A DNA stretch of 64,000 nucleotides from Panicum virgatum. Taxonomy: Eukaryota; Streptophyta; Magnoliopsida; Poales; Poaceae. Below, piece by piece: positions 1 through 12,818 of this stretch (the first letter of the stretch is position 1; every line of letters begins with the position of its first letter). A program made the translations under genes and the position numbers. The stretch covers positions 15,573,033 to 15,637,032 of the forward strand of contig NC_053153.1 in the NCBI RefSeq assembly GCF_016808335.1, written 5' to 3'. The notes under the pieces are model-generated. The model had not been told where the DNA came from. It worked only from the letters and a program-made list of their open reading frames with translations, and searched no databases.

Positions 1-626
1 CTTCTATTGCGTTTTAATTTTTTAATCATCCTTGTTAAAGGTTTTCTTGAACATAATCATAGAACAAGAGCGTGGTATGTAATGGTATCTATTCAGCCGT
101 ATGTACTTTTTTGCGAATTGATCGAATCCCTAAAATACCCTTTGGTGTGGTCAATCAAACAGCTCACATTTTCTGAGTACCATGTGTGATGATACATCAC
201 AATCACCAAAGCATATTTCTTGGAAAAAGCAGTACCATGCACGCTCTTGTGTTCACAAAACTTGGTACTACTGGTAGAATTTGTTGTCCTCCATTTTTTG
301 TTGTCTCACGATATCCACAAGTAAAATATTCTGAGATGGAAACCAGCAATCAACTAGCTTGGATAGCCTTGGGTTGGTCATGGAACACCACCTCTTTTAA
401 GTAATTTCAGGAGGAGGTTGAGTGATGTGATGTATATTCCCGATGACCTCTTGCGTCTAGCTTTAGGGAGAAATTCTGTGAGGGAATCGCTCTTTGCTTC
501 ACATTATTTTATTTCAGCCCAGTCGTACCTAAGAAGCAAATGGCAAGTCTATGAGCTAACGTATGCAGCATTTCTGGAACGTGGCAACAGCAGTAACACC
601 GTCACAGCTAATTTATGTTACTGCAG
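1..626 (+). other. Intron of the TPR gene
   Basis: No exon is visible here. The region is AT-rich and lies upstream of the acceptor CTGCAG at 621-626. In copy 2 the same sequence (49363-49988) is the 3' part of the intron that follows the exon ending at 48620, which identifies it as intron. The upstream exon of copy 1 would lie about 740 bases left of the window. Confidence 0.75.
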
Positions 627-1246
627 GCAATGAGGGTGGATCGTTATGATGCTGAATTGTTCGCAAACAGGAGTCTTTGCTGGTTCCGCAGAGGTGATGG
701 GAGAAGGGCTTTGCGAGATGCAGTTAAATGCAAGATACTGCGGCCAAAGTGGGCAAAGGCCTACTTCCGATACGGACAAGCTCTGATGCTCATGAAGGTG
801 CGACAAAACACCCTGGGTCCAGCTCCAGTGTCCAACTGAATTTGATATTTCATTGTCCCTTTCATCTCTCATATAAGTAATTTAACTGGCCATGCGCTTT
901 TAATCGTGTTACTTAGGACTATGAAAAAGCATGTGACACAATCGCTGAAGGTTTAGAGCTGGACCCTCTGAACGATGAGCTCGATAAGCTATACTGGTAA
1001 GATAGTAGAGACCAGCCCATTGCTTCTTATGTTTCCTTGCAGCAACTGTAGGACTGCTACAACTAACAACGTTCTGTTTATTTGAATCCACCAACTATAC
1101 GCCGTTTTCGAGTTTCTACTAATTGGCTTTAACCTTGTAGGGAGGCAATGGAACTGAAGAATGTCGGCAGTGAGCGGCTTAGAGAAAGCACACGTGAAAA
1201 CTGGATCTCCATTTTCCCTTTTTTTCTTTTCTTGGGATGTTTTTGA
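627..1246 (+). CDS. TPR-repeat protein, C-terminal exons (partial gene, copy 1)
   Basis: Three exons are read: 627-797 (57 codons), 917-996, and 1141 to the stop TGA at 1244-1246. Donors are GTGCGA and GTAAGA; acceptors are CTGCAG, ACTTAG and TTGTAG. The first exon is a TPR unit (AELFANRSLCWFRRGDGRRA, then DAVKCKILRPKWAKAYFRYG), with the alternating small and aromatic residues of TPR helices. The second continues DYEKACDTIAEGLELDP. TPR units bind partner proteins. Copy 2 shows an upstream ankyrin-like exon, so the family is probably the plant ankyrin-TPR proteins; that is inference. The gene starts left of the window. The C-terminus (ENWISIFPFFLFLGCF) is hydrophobic and may be a read-through of a lost splice site. 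The gene is convergent with the WAK gene. Confidence 0.75.
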
Positions 1247-2274
1247 GGTTTGGGTAGAAACACTCGGTGGTCAGTAGTTTGCAGCTAGAAACACTGTACG
1301 CAGCGGTATCAGGGTCTGCTGTACTCTGGAACAACAGCGCTTGGTGTTCTTCGTTGCCAGGTTGGGAAGCCTGCTGTGAGTGGCTGAATCACGATGTGTT
1401 CACCTATATATATGATGCTGGCTGGGAGCATCACACGACGTGAAGGATTTTTTTTCTGGGCTTCAGACCGAGTGTTCCCATGCTTGAATACTCTGCTACT
1501 TCTTTTGTCACTCTGCTGAGTTCCTGACGCCATCGGGAGTCATTTACTGTGCCCGGAGATCTTCAGATAACTTGTAGCTACCACGCACTTGGATTGCCTG
1601 GCGCCTGGATGATGCGCTGGACGCTCGGCGCGGGCATGCCAAGGCCTACTTGGATGATCCACTGAAAGAGCATTGCTGCTGACGATGTCTGCGCGGGGAC
1701 GGGCGCAGATGACGACGCGTACAGCATCATCTCTGGCTTTCTCCACTCTCCACCCACCGTTCTGGGAGCACCCGGGCAAGAAGCTGGAGGTTCATGCACT
1801 GCTAGTGACTTGGTGATGTTCTCTTGACAGGTTTACATGCTTGAATAATCCAGAACCTATATAAGCATGCTAGATGATCAAGCATGCCAATTAACTCGTG
1901 ATCATGTTAGTTGTCTAAAAACAAAAAGGAACATACAACAGGAACTACATCCATACATGAATCTGACATCTAAATAAAGGAGCATATGCATACTAGTGAA
2001 GAGAAGAAGAACATGACTTGAGATTTGAGAATATAAGAGCATGACAAAATTTAATCCTGGACATCCAAAATGATGCAGAGCGGCCTGAGGGCATGCCAAA
2101 GGCTAAACTTTGTTAATGCCCGTATGAAATGCATACCAACAACAAACAGAGCTGAGATTATTCCAAGAAATGCATCCCAATCACCACATGGCTCCTAAGC
2201 TGCCTCCCAAGCTGTATCTCCCTGCTCGAATATTGATTACATTCTCCGATGCTTTGCACTTCTTTGGATAACGG
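1247..2274. other. Intergenic region between convergent genes
   Basis: This is about 1 kb between the TPR stop and the WAK stop. It should hold both 3' UTRs. The short open frames on both strands overlap one another and resemble no family. I see no RNA gene or transposon end here. Confidence 0.6.
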
Positions 2275-5200
2275 TCAATTCATCGCAACACCATCATCAT
2301 CCTCGAATTCATCTCTTACCATATATCCTTTTTTGAAAGACATTACCATAGATCCTTTCTTCTTGGATACTTGAAGACCTTCGAGTGCATGTTCCACCTC
2401 TCGCATTGTAGGTCGGTCCTCAGCTCTTAAATTTATGCATGATGCTGCAAGTACGGAAACTTCTTGGACTTCTTTGCCACCTTCCTCTATAATTTGTGGA
2501 TCCAATATTTGGGAAATATTCCCCTCTCTAAGAAGGCTCACAAAATGTGCAACAAGGCCTTCACCATCGGAGGTCAAATATGAAAATGGTTTCTTCCTGG
2601 TGAGCAACTCCACAAGAATGACACCGAAGCTAAAGACATCGCTTCTTTCAGTAAGACGGCCCGTGTAGAAGTACGAAGGGTCCAGATATCCAATAGTTCC
2701 TTGCACCTTTGTGGTTAACCCTGTGGAATCCACCGGAGCGTACCTTGAAGCTCCAAAGTCTGAAACCTTTGATGTCATAGCATCATCAAGAAGTATGTTG
2801 CTAGACTTGATATCTCTATGTATTACAGGGATTGAAACTGACCAGTGAAGATATGCAAGAGCTTTTGCGGTTTCAGTGGCAATCCTCAATCTACTGTCCC
2901 ATGTTATAGAAGTTGGCCCTTCGACATGAAGATGGTAAAAAAGAGTTCCGTTGGAAATGAACTCATAAACCAATAATGGGACCTCAGTTTCCAAGCAACA
3001 CCCTAAAAGTTTCACTATGTTCCTATGGTTTATCTGGGAGAGGATTGCTACCTCGTTTATGAACTCGTCGATTTCTTTCTGGACAGTTATTTTTGACTTT
3101 TTGATGGCTACTACTTGTAGGTCCGATAGAATCCCCTTGTACACGGTGCCATGCCCTCCACCACCAATCTCACGAGATTTGTCAAAGTTGTTTGTTGCCT
3201 TTTCGAGCTCATCCAGCGTGATGATCATCCTTTCAGCAATGTCGGCCCTTTGTGATACTAACTGATGCAACAACTGCCCACGATTTTGGCTGAAGAATTT
3301 TTGTTTCAACTTTCTAATCCTCCTATGTCTGATCTTTTTGGTAACAAATATTGCAGCAAGAAGCAAAAGTATAAGGCCTGCCCCGCTACCAAGACCTATA
3401 CCAGCGCTGAAACCTGAAAGTGTGTGAAGGTATATTGCTGTCACTTCCATAGCCAAATCCTAGAGATGTGAAACGGAAAGAAAATATTCAAATGATAAAG
3501 ATAAAATGGTAATGTTTGGTTGTCCTCATGCACATGTTTTTGAACTGAAATGATTGCATATATGTGGCGCCACGTTTGGAGCATTTGTGTACAACTGTGA
3601 TACATGATTTAGTTCCACGATTACAAGTAGTATATATCTAGCTGACACGAGAGAGATCGCACCACATGGTAGTTAGAATCCACTATTATTAATTAATCTG
3701 AACATGTGTCAGTTTGTCTTAGCTGTTCCATTAACAATGTCAACTTCAGCCTCCGTCAGGATCGAAGGCCAGAGGTATATATAAAGAAAATCAACACGGA
3801 GGGAGATGAGATGAGGGGTATATATCTGTAAAATATTTTGTTGGTTTTGGCGCTGAGATTTGCGAACTCTACTTTGATGAGGTTCAAGAGACAAAAACAC
3901 TAGATGATTTAAGTTGGCAAAAGTTACCGGTATGTGAGAAAACAAGCAGCAGTTGGTAATGTGTTTTGGGCAGGCAAATTAACGGTACTGACCTGTCAAA
4001 GCAGCCGGGGCGCAGCCACCTTTCTGAGTGTGGTCGCCATTGGTTCGTGGCGGGCACCGGCAGACGAACCGTCCCTCCGTGTTGGAGCAGTCGCCGAAGC
4101 AGCCATTGACCTCCGGCGGCAGCTTGCACTCGTTGATATCTGCATGATTTCGGGTCGATCGCACCCATTTGAAATTGAAACCGACGGAGGAAGAAGACTA
4201 AGTGTGTTGGTGATATGCCCAAGAGCCCATCATCACAATACGGTTTAAAGGCCCAAGAGGATATTGATCCAAGAGGGATTAGGGTTACTAATGGGCCTAT
4301 GAGATAGAAGCCCATTAGTACGCCCTATATATACGAGGGAGGGGCTAGGGGGGCGACACCCCAGTGAGCCGCGCCACCTCCTAGTCGCCGCCCCTCCCTC
4401 TCTCTCTCGGCCGCCGCCCTTGCCGTGCGTGCGGTGCTAGCACACCGACGCCCGGCGTTTCATCCCCGTACGTGTGGACTCCGTGGAGGCGCTGCTGCGA
4501 CTGCTGCGCTGATCGGCTGCTGGGATCAAGTACGAGGAGCTCGGTTCGTGGGACGTGATCGACTACTTCCTCTACATCGACGCGCGACTTCTTCCGCTGC
4601 GCTGTGCGTCTAGTGGTAACGATCTATGATCTTCTACTCGCAAGTATCTTGGGTATATGCGGTAGTGATGCTAGCGTAGCCTACCCGTTTCCCTACAGTG
4701 GTACCAGAGCCATCTTGCGTAGTTTTTGGTCTGGATCTTTTGCATATAGGTGATATGTTGTTGTAGTAGATTGGATCTATTACTTTTGCACGGTTTGATT
4801 AGATCAATTGGTCATAAGGGGTTAAAACTGGAGCGAGTTGATTGCGCGGCATATGACAAAAGATTAGTTTGTGTTCTTTCTCTGTTATGCATACGACATG
4901 TCCCTACCGGCTGGAATCACCATCGGGACTAACTGTGTGCATAGTCAGCAGATTGAACCAACAGATCAAGGTCATGTGTAGATGCAGTCTTCTCAAGTGC
5001 AAAGTTTGCACGGTCAAGGTGATTGACCTAGTGAAAATTGAGGCATTATGAATGGCTCGGACCGCCGTTGCTTTCTCGCTGTAGCGGCTTCTCAAGCGCT
5101 ACTTTGGTAGAACACGTCGTACGCCTAACTTGTTTTTGCAGGGTGTGATGTGAATGGTATGGCCTCAATGTCATGTGATGATGTATGTGATGATTTGTGC

Positions 5201-8200
5201 GGCCTGCGTGTCGCAAGTTAACACAACCGGGTTGAGGTTGCACCATTATTGTATAACGACCTGCGTGTCGACTTGTGATGTTTGAATCCTCATGTAATTA
5301 TTTCACTAGCTATTAGATGTAGTAGCTTAGTATCTTTTCATGGAGGCTTCAATCATGATGGCGATGATGATCACCACAAGACAGAACGGATGGCAATGGA
5401 GGTCACCTTGGAGCCATGGCGATGGTGCCCATTGTGATGCAAGAGGCCATACTATTCACAATATAATATGATTATATGCTTGTGATATTTATTTTCCTGT
5501 CATACTATTCTTTCATGCTTTTACATATGGTGGATGCTTTAATCATGATAGAATAGCTTCCCTCAGAAAAGGTTGAGTTTTTGATGCCTTTTACCAATAG
5601 CTGCACCTATAAATTTTGATCGTTGTGTGGTAGGTTTACCAAAGTAGAGTACCCTCAGCTATCACTTTTGTATAGGGTGGATGTCGGACATTCACAAGCA
5701 TAGTATTGGTTTACTCAGCAAAGCTATCAAAACAGTTTTGGGCTTTAAGGCATAGGGTTGGGGCCGGGGCATTGGATGCCACCCAACAAACAAGAGTCGC
5801 ATAGAGATGTGATTAGTAATTTATCACTTACCTGTATCACTACTTTTCTAGCCGTGATGCTAAAGCTCACTAGAATTTTAGTGATTATGGATCTTGAACC
5901 ACTATATGTCATTAGAGGGAAGATGACTTTGATATAGTAGGTTGTCTTTTGTTAAGTCAGTTAATGAAAGTCTTTACATAAACTTAGTGCTGAAATCTTG
6001 CTTTACTTTAATGTTGTAGATCATGTCTGCCAGTAACAATTCCGCTTTCAATTTGCGTTCTGTTCTTGAGAAAGAAAAGTTGAATGGAACAAACTTTATT
6101 GATTGGTACCGCAACCTGAGAATTGTTCTCAGGCAAGAGAAAAAGGAGTATGTTCTTGAGCAGCCATATCCTGATGATCTCCCTGACAATGCAACTGCTG
6201 CTGATCGCAGAGCTTATGAGAAGCACTGCAATGACTCACTTGATGTCAGCTGTCTGATGCTCGTCACCATGTCCCCTGATCTGCAGAAGCAGTATGAGCA
6301 TGCGGATGCTCATACCATGATCGAGGGGCTGCGTGGGATGTTTCAGAACCAAGCCAGGACTGAGAGGTTCAATATCTCAAAATCCTTGTTTGCGTGCAAG
6401 CTGGCAGAAGGTAGCCCAGTCAGTCCTCATGTGATCAAAATGATTGGTTACATTGAGACTTTGGATAGACTTGGTTCTGAACTTCACCAAGACTTGGCTA
6501 CTGATGTTATTCTCCAGTCGCTCCCGGCGAGTTATGAGCCTTTTATCATGAACTTTCAGATGAATGGCTTGGATAAAACATTGAGTGAGTTGCATGGGAT
6601 GCTAAAAATAGCAGAGGAGAGCATTAAGAAGAATCCCAATCATGTGATGATGATTCAGAAGGGGAACAAAAAGAGGAAGCGTTGGACGCCTCCTAATCCC
6701 AAAGGTAAAGGCAAGGAAAAGAGTTCCGGTGGTGAGTCCTCAGGCTCTAAGCTAAAGCCAGCACCTAAGGCCAAATCTGGCCCTACTTCTGAAGATGAAT
6801 GCTTCCACTGTCATGAAAAGGGACATTGGTCTAGGAACTGCAAGAAGTACTTGGAAGAAAAGAAGAAGAAGAAGGGAAGTGAGACTTCCACTTCAGGTAT
6901 AAATGTTATAGAAATAAATATTGCATTATCTTCTAGTGAATCATGGGTATTTGATACTGGATCGATGATTCACACTTGCAAATCATTGCAGGGTCTAAGT
7001 GAGACTAGAAGATTTGCAAGAGGCGAGTTGGACGTTCGGGTCGGCAATGGCGCAAAGGTTGCGGTGTTGGCGGTCGGCACCTACCACTTGTCTCTACCCT
7101 CCGGATTAGTTTTGGAATTAAATAATTGTTATTGCATTCCTGCTTTGAGCAAGAACATTATTTCTTCTTCGTGTTTGGAAGAAGTTGGTGATTTTAAGAT
7201 TGTAATTGAGAACAAACGTTGTTCTATCTTTTGCAATGGTATTTTTTATGCTCATTGTCCATTGGTGAATGGATTATATGTTCTTGATCTTGAGGATAAA
7301 TCTGTCTGTAACATTAATACTAAGAGGCTTAGACCAAATGATTTGAATCCCACTTTTATTTGGCATTGTCGCTTAGGTCATATAAATGAGAAGCGCATTG
7401 AACAACTCCATAAAGATGGATTGTTAAGCTCATTTGATTTTGAATCATTTGACACATGTGAGTCTTGTTTGTTTGGAAAGATGACCAAAGCGCCTTTCAC
7501 TGGTCAGAGTGAGAGGGCGAGTGACTTGTTGGGACTTGTACATACCGATGTATGTGGACCAATGAGCTCAATAGCCAGAGGTGGTTTTCAGTACTTCATT
7601 ACTTTCACTGATGACTTTAGTAGATATGGCTATATCTACTTAATGAGGCACAAGTCTGAATCATTTGAAAAGTTCAAAGAATTTCAGAATGAAGTACAAA
7701 ATCAATTAGGCAAGACAATTAAATTTCTGCGATCTGATCGTGGAGGATAATATTTGAGCCTTGAATTTGGTGATCATTTGAAGCAATGTGGAATTGTTCC
7801 GCAGCTAACTCCGCCCGGAACGCCTCAATGGAATGGGGTTCCGAACAGAGGAACCGAACCTTGTTGGACATGGTTAGGTCCATGATGAGCCAAGCTGATC
7901 TTCCATTGTCATTTTGGGGTTATGCTCTTGAAACTGCTGCGTTCACACTGAATAGGGTTCCAAGTAAGTCTGTTGAGAAGACACCATATGAGATATGGAC
8001 TGGGAAGCGTCCCGGATTATCTTTTCTCAAAGTTTGGGGATGTGAGGCTTATGTCAAACGTTTGATGTCAGATAAGCTCACTCCAAAGTCAGACAAATGT
8101 TTCTTTGTGGGGTATCCTAGGGAAACCAAAGGATATTATTTTTACAATAAGGCGGAAGGCAAAATGTTTGTCGCTCGCAATGGTGTTTTCTTAGAAAAGG

Positions 8201-11200
8201 AGTTTCTCTCAAAAGGATTTAGTGGGAGCAAGGTGCAACTTGAAGAAATTCAGGAAACACCCGAAACTGTTTCAGCACCCACTGAAGATCCACGGGATGT
8301 GCAAGATGTTGCACAACCCGTAGTTGAGGCACCAGCCCCACGAAGGTCTATAAGGGCACGTCGCGCTACTGACAAGCTCAACCTCCTTATTACGGAGGAG
8401 CGCCATGTATTATTGATGGAAAATGATGAGCCCTTAACCTACAAAGAAGCAATGATGGGACCCGACTCCGACAAATGGCTTGAAGCCATGGAATCCGAGT
8501 TAAAATCCATGCATGATAATCAAGTTTGGAACTTGGTCGATCAGATTGACAGTGTAAGACCTGTCGACTGTAAGTGGATTTTTAAGAAAAAATTAGACAT
8601 GGATGGAAATGTTCACATCTATAAGGCACGATTGGTGGCGAAAGGTTTCCGACAAATTCAAGGTGTTGACTATGAAGAAACCTTTTCGCCCGTCGCAATG
8701 CTAAAGTCTGTTCGGATTCTCCTAGCAATTGCCGCATATTATGACTATGAGATATGGCAAATGGATGTCAAAACCGCTTTTCTTAATGGACATCTAAGTG
8801 AGGATGTGTATATGACACAGCCTGAAGGTTTTGTCGATCCTAAAAATGCTGGGAAAATATGTAAGCTTCAGAGGTCCATCTATGGATTGAAGCAAGCATC
8901 TCGGAGTTGGAATATTCGTTTTGATGAAGTAATCAAAGGGTTTGGCTTCATCAAGAATGAAGATGAGCCTTGTGTTTACAAAAAGGCTAGTGGGAGCGCA
9001 CTTGTGTTTCTGGTCCTATATGTGGATGACATATTACTGATCGGAAATGATATTCCAATGCTTGAAGCCGTTAAAACCTCATTGAAAAAGAGTTTTTCGA
9101 TGAAGGATTTAGGAGAGGCGGCTTATATTCTGGGTATTAGGATCTATAGAGATAGATCAAAAAGGCTAATTGGATTGAGCCAAGACACGTACATTGACAA
9201 GATATTGAATCGGTTCAATATGCAAGATTCCAAGAAAGGTTTCTTGCCAATGTCACATGGCATTACTCTAAGCAAGAGTCAGTGTGCTACGACACCTGAT
9301 GAGCAAAAGAGGATGAGTACGATTCCTTATGCTTCAGCCATAGGGTCGATCATGTATGCTATGCTTTGCACGCGCCCAGATGTTTTTGCTCTAAGTGTTA
9401 CGAGCAGGTATCAGTCAGATTTCGGTGAACCTCACTGGACAATTGTAAAGAGTATCCTTAAGTACTTGAGAATAACTAAGGATATGTTCCTAATATTTGG
9501 AGGCGAAGATGAGCTCCTTGTAAAGGGTTACACCGATGCTAGTTTTCAAACAGACAAAGATGACTCCAAATCGCAATCCGGTTTTGTTTTCTGCCTCAAT
9601 GGTGGGGCAGTGAGCTGGAAGAGTTCCAAGCAAGATACGGTGGCTGATTCGACGACAGAGGCCGAGTATATTGCAGCTTCCGAAGCTGTAAAAGAAGCTG
9701 TTTGGATCAGAAAGTTTGTTTCTGACTTGGGTGTTGTTCCTAGTGCGTCCAGTCCAGTGGACCTCTATTGTGATAATAGTGGTGTCGTTGCACTAGCAAA
9801 GGAGCCTAGAACAACTAAGAAGTCCAGACATATACTGCGAAAGTATCACCTCATCCGTAACTTTGTTGAGAGAGGTGATGTGAAGGTTTGCAAGGTGCAC
9901 ACGGATTCAAACGTTGCTGATCCGTTGACGAAGCCTCTCCCACAACCAAAGCATGAGGCGCACATGAGATCTATGGGTATTAGATACTTACATCAGTGAT
10001 TCTAGTGTGCGTGGGAGATTTTGTGTCATGAGTATGTTTATGTAATGATAAATAATTGTTATTTGTTCCATGGATGATTATTTTACATTGATTATCAAGT
10101 ATGTGACTTGTTCGTGAAACTCTTTGTTGAAAATGATATGATTCTAAATTATCCCTAGTTTATGTCGTTGTGTGGGACAACAACGACGTTGAGACTAGCA
10201 CATGCATTAATTGATGATCATGTTTCACGGATCATGGATATGGAGATATCGGATTAATGATGTGGACACATGTTGGTGAACATGGTGTTGGATTGACCCA
10301 CTCCAAGACAATGTTGGGATTGTTATTTTGTATGTGCCATCAGTTGTTCTTGAGTGTTATACCTACTGAATCCTTAGACCTGAGATCGCCATTGTTTCTC
10401 ACTGTGTGTAGTGGTGCATCTTGGGGCTGCTAAACGCTACTCCGTGACTGGGTAGTTACAAAAGCAGCTTACAGGTATGTCATGAAACATGGAATGGGAT
10501 GTGAGCGGATCAAGATGGAATTTGCCCCTCCTAGATAACGGGAGAGATATCTCTGGGCCCCTCGAGATAGTTGGATTTGAAAGTGCATGGCCATGCCAAA
10601 GTGATTAAAGAGTTAATCATGATGACTAAAGGTTAGTTATGAATAGAATCCACTATTAGATCGAGAGAATGGTCGAGCTATCACAAAGGTGGCACGCATC
10701 TCGCTTTGAGCTTGACTGGTATCATGTGGCAAAGGGATCGGTGTATGAGTATATCTAAGGTTCGGCCGATATGATCTTTATGTGTATTTGTGAGTCACTA
10801 TGCCCTGCTAGGTGCCGCTATTGACTTGTGATTTGGAAATGATTTTCGATCACGACCACCTACACATGAACCTAACGGGTCACACACTTAAGGGGTTTGG
10901 AATGTTGGAAAGCTTGCCTGTATGATTGTCTCTAGTGCAAGTGGGAGATTGTTGGTGATATGCCCAAGAGCCCATCATCACAATACGGTTTAAAGGCCCA
11001 AGAGGATATTGATCCAAGAGGGATTAGGGTTACTAATGGGCCTATGAGATAGAAGCCCATTAGTACGCCCTATATATACGAGGGAGGGGTTAGGGGGGCG
11101 ACACCCCAGTGAGCCGCGCCACCTCCTAGCCGCCGCCCCTCCCTCTCTCTCTCGGCCGCCGCCCTTGCCGTGCGTACGGTGCTAGCACACCGATGCCCGG

Positions 11201-12497
11201 CGTTTCATCCCCGTACGTGTGGACTCCGTGGAGGCGCTGCTGCGCTGATCGGCTGCTGGGATCAAGTACGAGGAGCTCGGTTCGTGGGACGTGATCGACT
11301 ACTTCCTCTACATCGACGCGCGACTTCTTCCGCTGCGCTGTGCGTCTAGTGGTAACAATCTATGATCTTCTACTCGCAAGTATCTTGGGTATATGCGGTA
11401 GTGATGCTAGCGTAGTCTACCCGTTTCCCTACAAAATGCCCGCTATGTGGAGTGGTATTGGAGTAGCGCGTCAGTAACCAGTAGTAACAATCACCTTGGC
11501 ATCCGCCGTCGAGGTAAGGGTTGCCGTCGTAGCCCTCTCGGCACTGGCACGAGTAGTCGCCGTTGCCGTTGGTCGTGCACTCGCTGTTGGCGCTCCTGCA
11601 GAGCCTCTGGGCCACCGCCGGCGAGCACGCCGGCCCGGGGTACCTGTCGTCGGGCGGGGCTACGTTGGTGACCGTCCACTGCAGGACGAGGGGGACCTCA
11701 ATCGCGGCGGCGTCCGGCCTCTGGCTCCCGCCTGGGGGCCCCACCAGCTGGTCGGCCACCGGGCTCTGGTCGAACCACCCCTTCTCGGCGACGAGCACGA
11801 AGGGCTCCAGCCGGAGGAGGTCCTGCCGGCGGTCGTCGCCGCCCCGGAGCCAGCTGACCTGCACGCCCTCGGGCCTGCTGTAGTTCATGGTGACGGGCGC
11901 CTGGCAGCAGCCCAGGCCGGAGCAGAACTTGCCGGCCGGCTGCCTGATGTCGCCCTTGCTGGTGCCGTCGTCGGAGGAGCACAAGGAGGCGCAGCCGCTG
12001 ATGATGTTGGAGTACTCGTCGAGGTCCCCGACCAGCACCGCCACCACGTTGCAGCCGGAGAGGACGAGCTCGTTGCGGTCCGACAGCGTGTAGCCGCTGT
12101 AGCCGCCCGTGAAGCTGCGCCCGAACGTGACGTTCCGGCCGGAGGTGACGTTGGCGACGGCGCCGCGGCGAACCACGCGGACGGCGGTGTTCCGGAGGGA
12201 GACGTCCACGACCTCGAGGGTGCCGTCGCCGAGGAGCAGCCGCGGCGGCGCGCCGGGGCGGCTGGCGGTGTCGTCGGCGCAGGTGAGGTTGAAGCCCGGC
12301 CAGGAGCAGCGCGGCGGGCCCAGGCCGAAGGGGTACGGCACCAGCACGTCGCCGCACGTGGTCGTGCAGTTCGGCAGCCCTACCGGCGCAGGGGCCACCA
12401 GCGGCAGCGGGGCGTCGTCCGCCGCCGCCGCGCGCTGTGTCGACGCCACCGCCATCGCCACCACCGCCGCAGCCACTAGTAGCACCGCTGCTGCCAT
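2275..12497 (-). CDS. Wall-associated receptor kinase (WAK), three exons, Copia in intron 1
   Basis: This is a plasma-membrane receptor kinase with an extracellular wall-binding part and a cytoplasmic Ser/Thr kinase. Exons are 12497-11495, 4139-3993 and 3413-2275, all joined in phase 1 with GT-AG ends, giving 762 residues, normal for the family. Exon 1 encodes a signal peptide (about 1-26), a GUB_WAK cysteine-rich domain (CGDVLVPYPFG) and an EGF module. Exon 2 encodes a calcium-binding EGF (DINECKLPPEVNGC). Exon 3 encodes a membrane span (about 385-408) and the kinase: glycine loop GGGGHG at 467-472, lysine of VAIKK near 488, HRD at 582-584, DFG at 602-604. The catalytic residues are all present. 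The start has good context (AACCATGGC). Intron 1 is about 7.35 kb because a Copia element lies in it, in the opposite orientation. The frame is open, so the gene may work if the intron is spliced. Confidence 0.85.
4205..4697 (+). repeat. Copia 5' LTR
   Basis: It begins TGTTGGTGATATGCC and ends TTTCCCTACA. A TATA-like stretch TATATATA lies at 4326-4333, followed by the GC-rich presumed transcript start. It pairs with 10950-11433, and has nine extra bases in the GCTGCGACTGCTG region. Confidence 0.93.
4699..4711 (+). other. Copia primer binding site
   Basis: TGGTACCAGAGCC follows one base after the 5' LTR. It matches the complement of the plant initiator tRNA-Met 3' end (TGGTATCAGAGC) with one mismatch. 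A leader of about 1.3 kb (4712-6022) separates it from gag, and I see no gene in that leader. Confidence 0.85.
6023..9999 (+). pseudogene. Copia gag-pol, broken in integrase
   Basis: The first part (6023-7750) carries a UBN2-type Gag, a CCHC knuckle starting near residue 260 (CFHCHEKGHWSRNC), the protease motif DTGS near residue 311, and the integrase zinc region and core up to SDRGG. There the frame stops with TAA at 7748-7750, where related elements have glutamate (GAA to TAA is a transversion). Near 7843 one base is missing in the conserved region after PGTPQWNGV, moving the frame by one. The rest (to 9999) encodes the end of integrase, RT with YVDD near 9020-9031, and RNase H with TTEAEYIAASEA. 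Integrase is therefore destroyed twice, while RT and RNase H remain readable. Confidence 0.9.
10000..10949 (+). other. Copia 3' non-coding region with polypurine tract
   Basis: About 950 bases lie between the pol stop and the 3' LTR, with no convincing coding sequence. The polypurine tract GCAAGTGGGAGAT (10937-10949) directly precedes the LTR and would prime plus-strand synthesis. Confidence 0.75.
10950..11433 (+). repeat. Copia 3' LTR
   Basis: It begins TGTTGGTGATATGCC and ends TTTCCCTACA, and pairs with 4205-4697. The differences seen are transitions (for example GTGCGTGCGG against GTGCGTACGG) plus the 9-base gap. WAK intron 1 sequence resumes at 11434. Confidence 0.93.
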
Positions 12498-12583
12498 GGT
12501 TTCTTGCTAATTTGCCTAGTGCCTAGTGCTAGGAGTACTAGTTTAGTGACGCGCGATCTGCTCCTGCTACAGATAGAGCAGGT

Positions 12584-12592
12584 ATTATAAAA
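12584..12592 (-). promoter_or_regulatory. Possible TATA box of the WAK gene
   Basis: On the minus strand TTTTATAAT lies about 90 bases before the WAK start codon, a reasonable distance for a plant core promoter. This rests on position and composition only. The region is absent from copy 2, where the deletion runs to position 12666 of this copy. Confidence 0.35.
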
Positions 12593-12818
12593 GGCTGAAA
12601 GAATATAAGGTGGAAGCAAATTATAAATTTACAGTTGGTTTTAACATAAGAACTAAAAATTTTTGAGAAAGAAATAAATGGGTCATATATTAATGATGAA
12701 GAACTAACTAGTATACGAATAAACCGAGAGGTTGAGACATGGGCTGCAAGAATTCTTGCAAACACAATGGAGAATGGACTGAGAGGTGGGCTACGAGTGG
12801 GCTGAAAAAATTCTTGTT

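Larger units (their letters stand above)
1..6243. repeat. Left duplicated block, copy 1
   Basis: This block reappears at 49363-55605 with a constant offset of 49362. I found no substitution or indel in the stretches I compared, and every reading frame in the block has an exact counterpart at the same offset. It holds the 3' end of the TPR gene, WAK exons 2 and 3, and the 5' LTR, leader and first 74 codons of the Copia element. The match ends at 6243, where copy 2 jumps to sequence matching 12667. Confidence 0.95.
4205..11433 (+). mobile_element. Ty1/Copia LTR retrotransposon in WAK intron 1
   Basis: The full-length element is 7.2 kb, with LTRs of 493 and 484 bases, a primer site, a polyprotein and a polypurine tract. 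The flanking 5-mers are AAGTG (4200-4204) and AAATG (11434-11438), which fit one target duplication with a single G-to-A change. The LTRs differ by about six substitutions, all transitions, plus one 9-base indel, or about 1.2 percent; the insertion is therefore not very recent. The gag and pol order (protease, integrase, RT, RNase H) is that of Copia. The Tork (TNT1-like) lineage is my best guess, not a firm call. The coding region is broken, so the copy is not autonomous. Confidence 0.93.

Noticed and set aside
3414..3456. ATG at 3456 as the start of a separate short kinase gene
   Set aside because: The acceptor CTTTCAG at 3414 joins exon 2 to exon 3 in phase and gives a standard WAK; the bases from 3456 to 3414 are intron.
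11496..12479. Long plus-strand open frame opposite WAK exon 1
   Set aside because: It is a GC-bias shadow of the minus-strand exon, whose domains, signal peptide and splice sites are clear.
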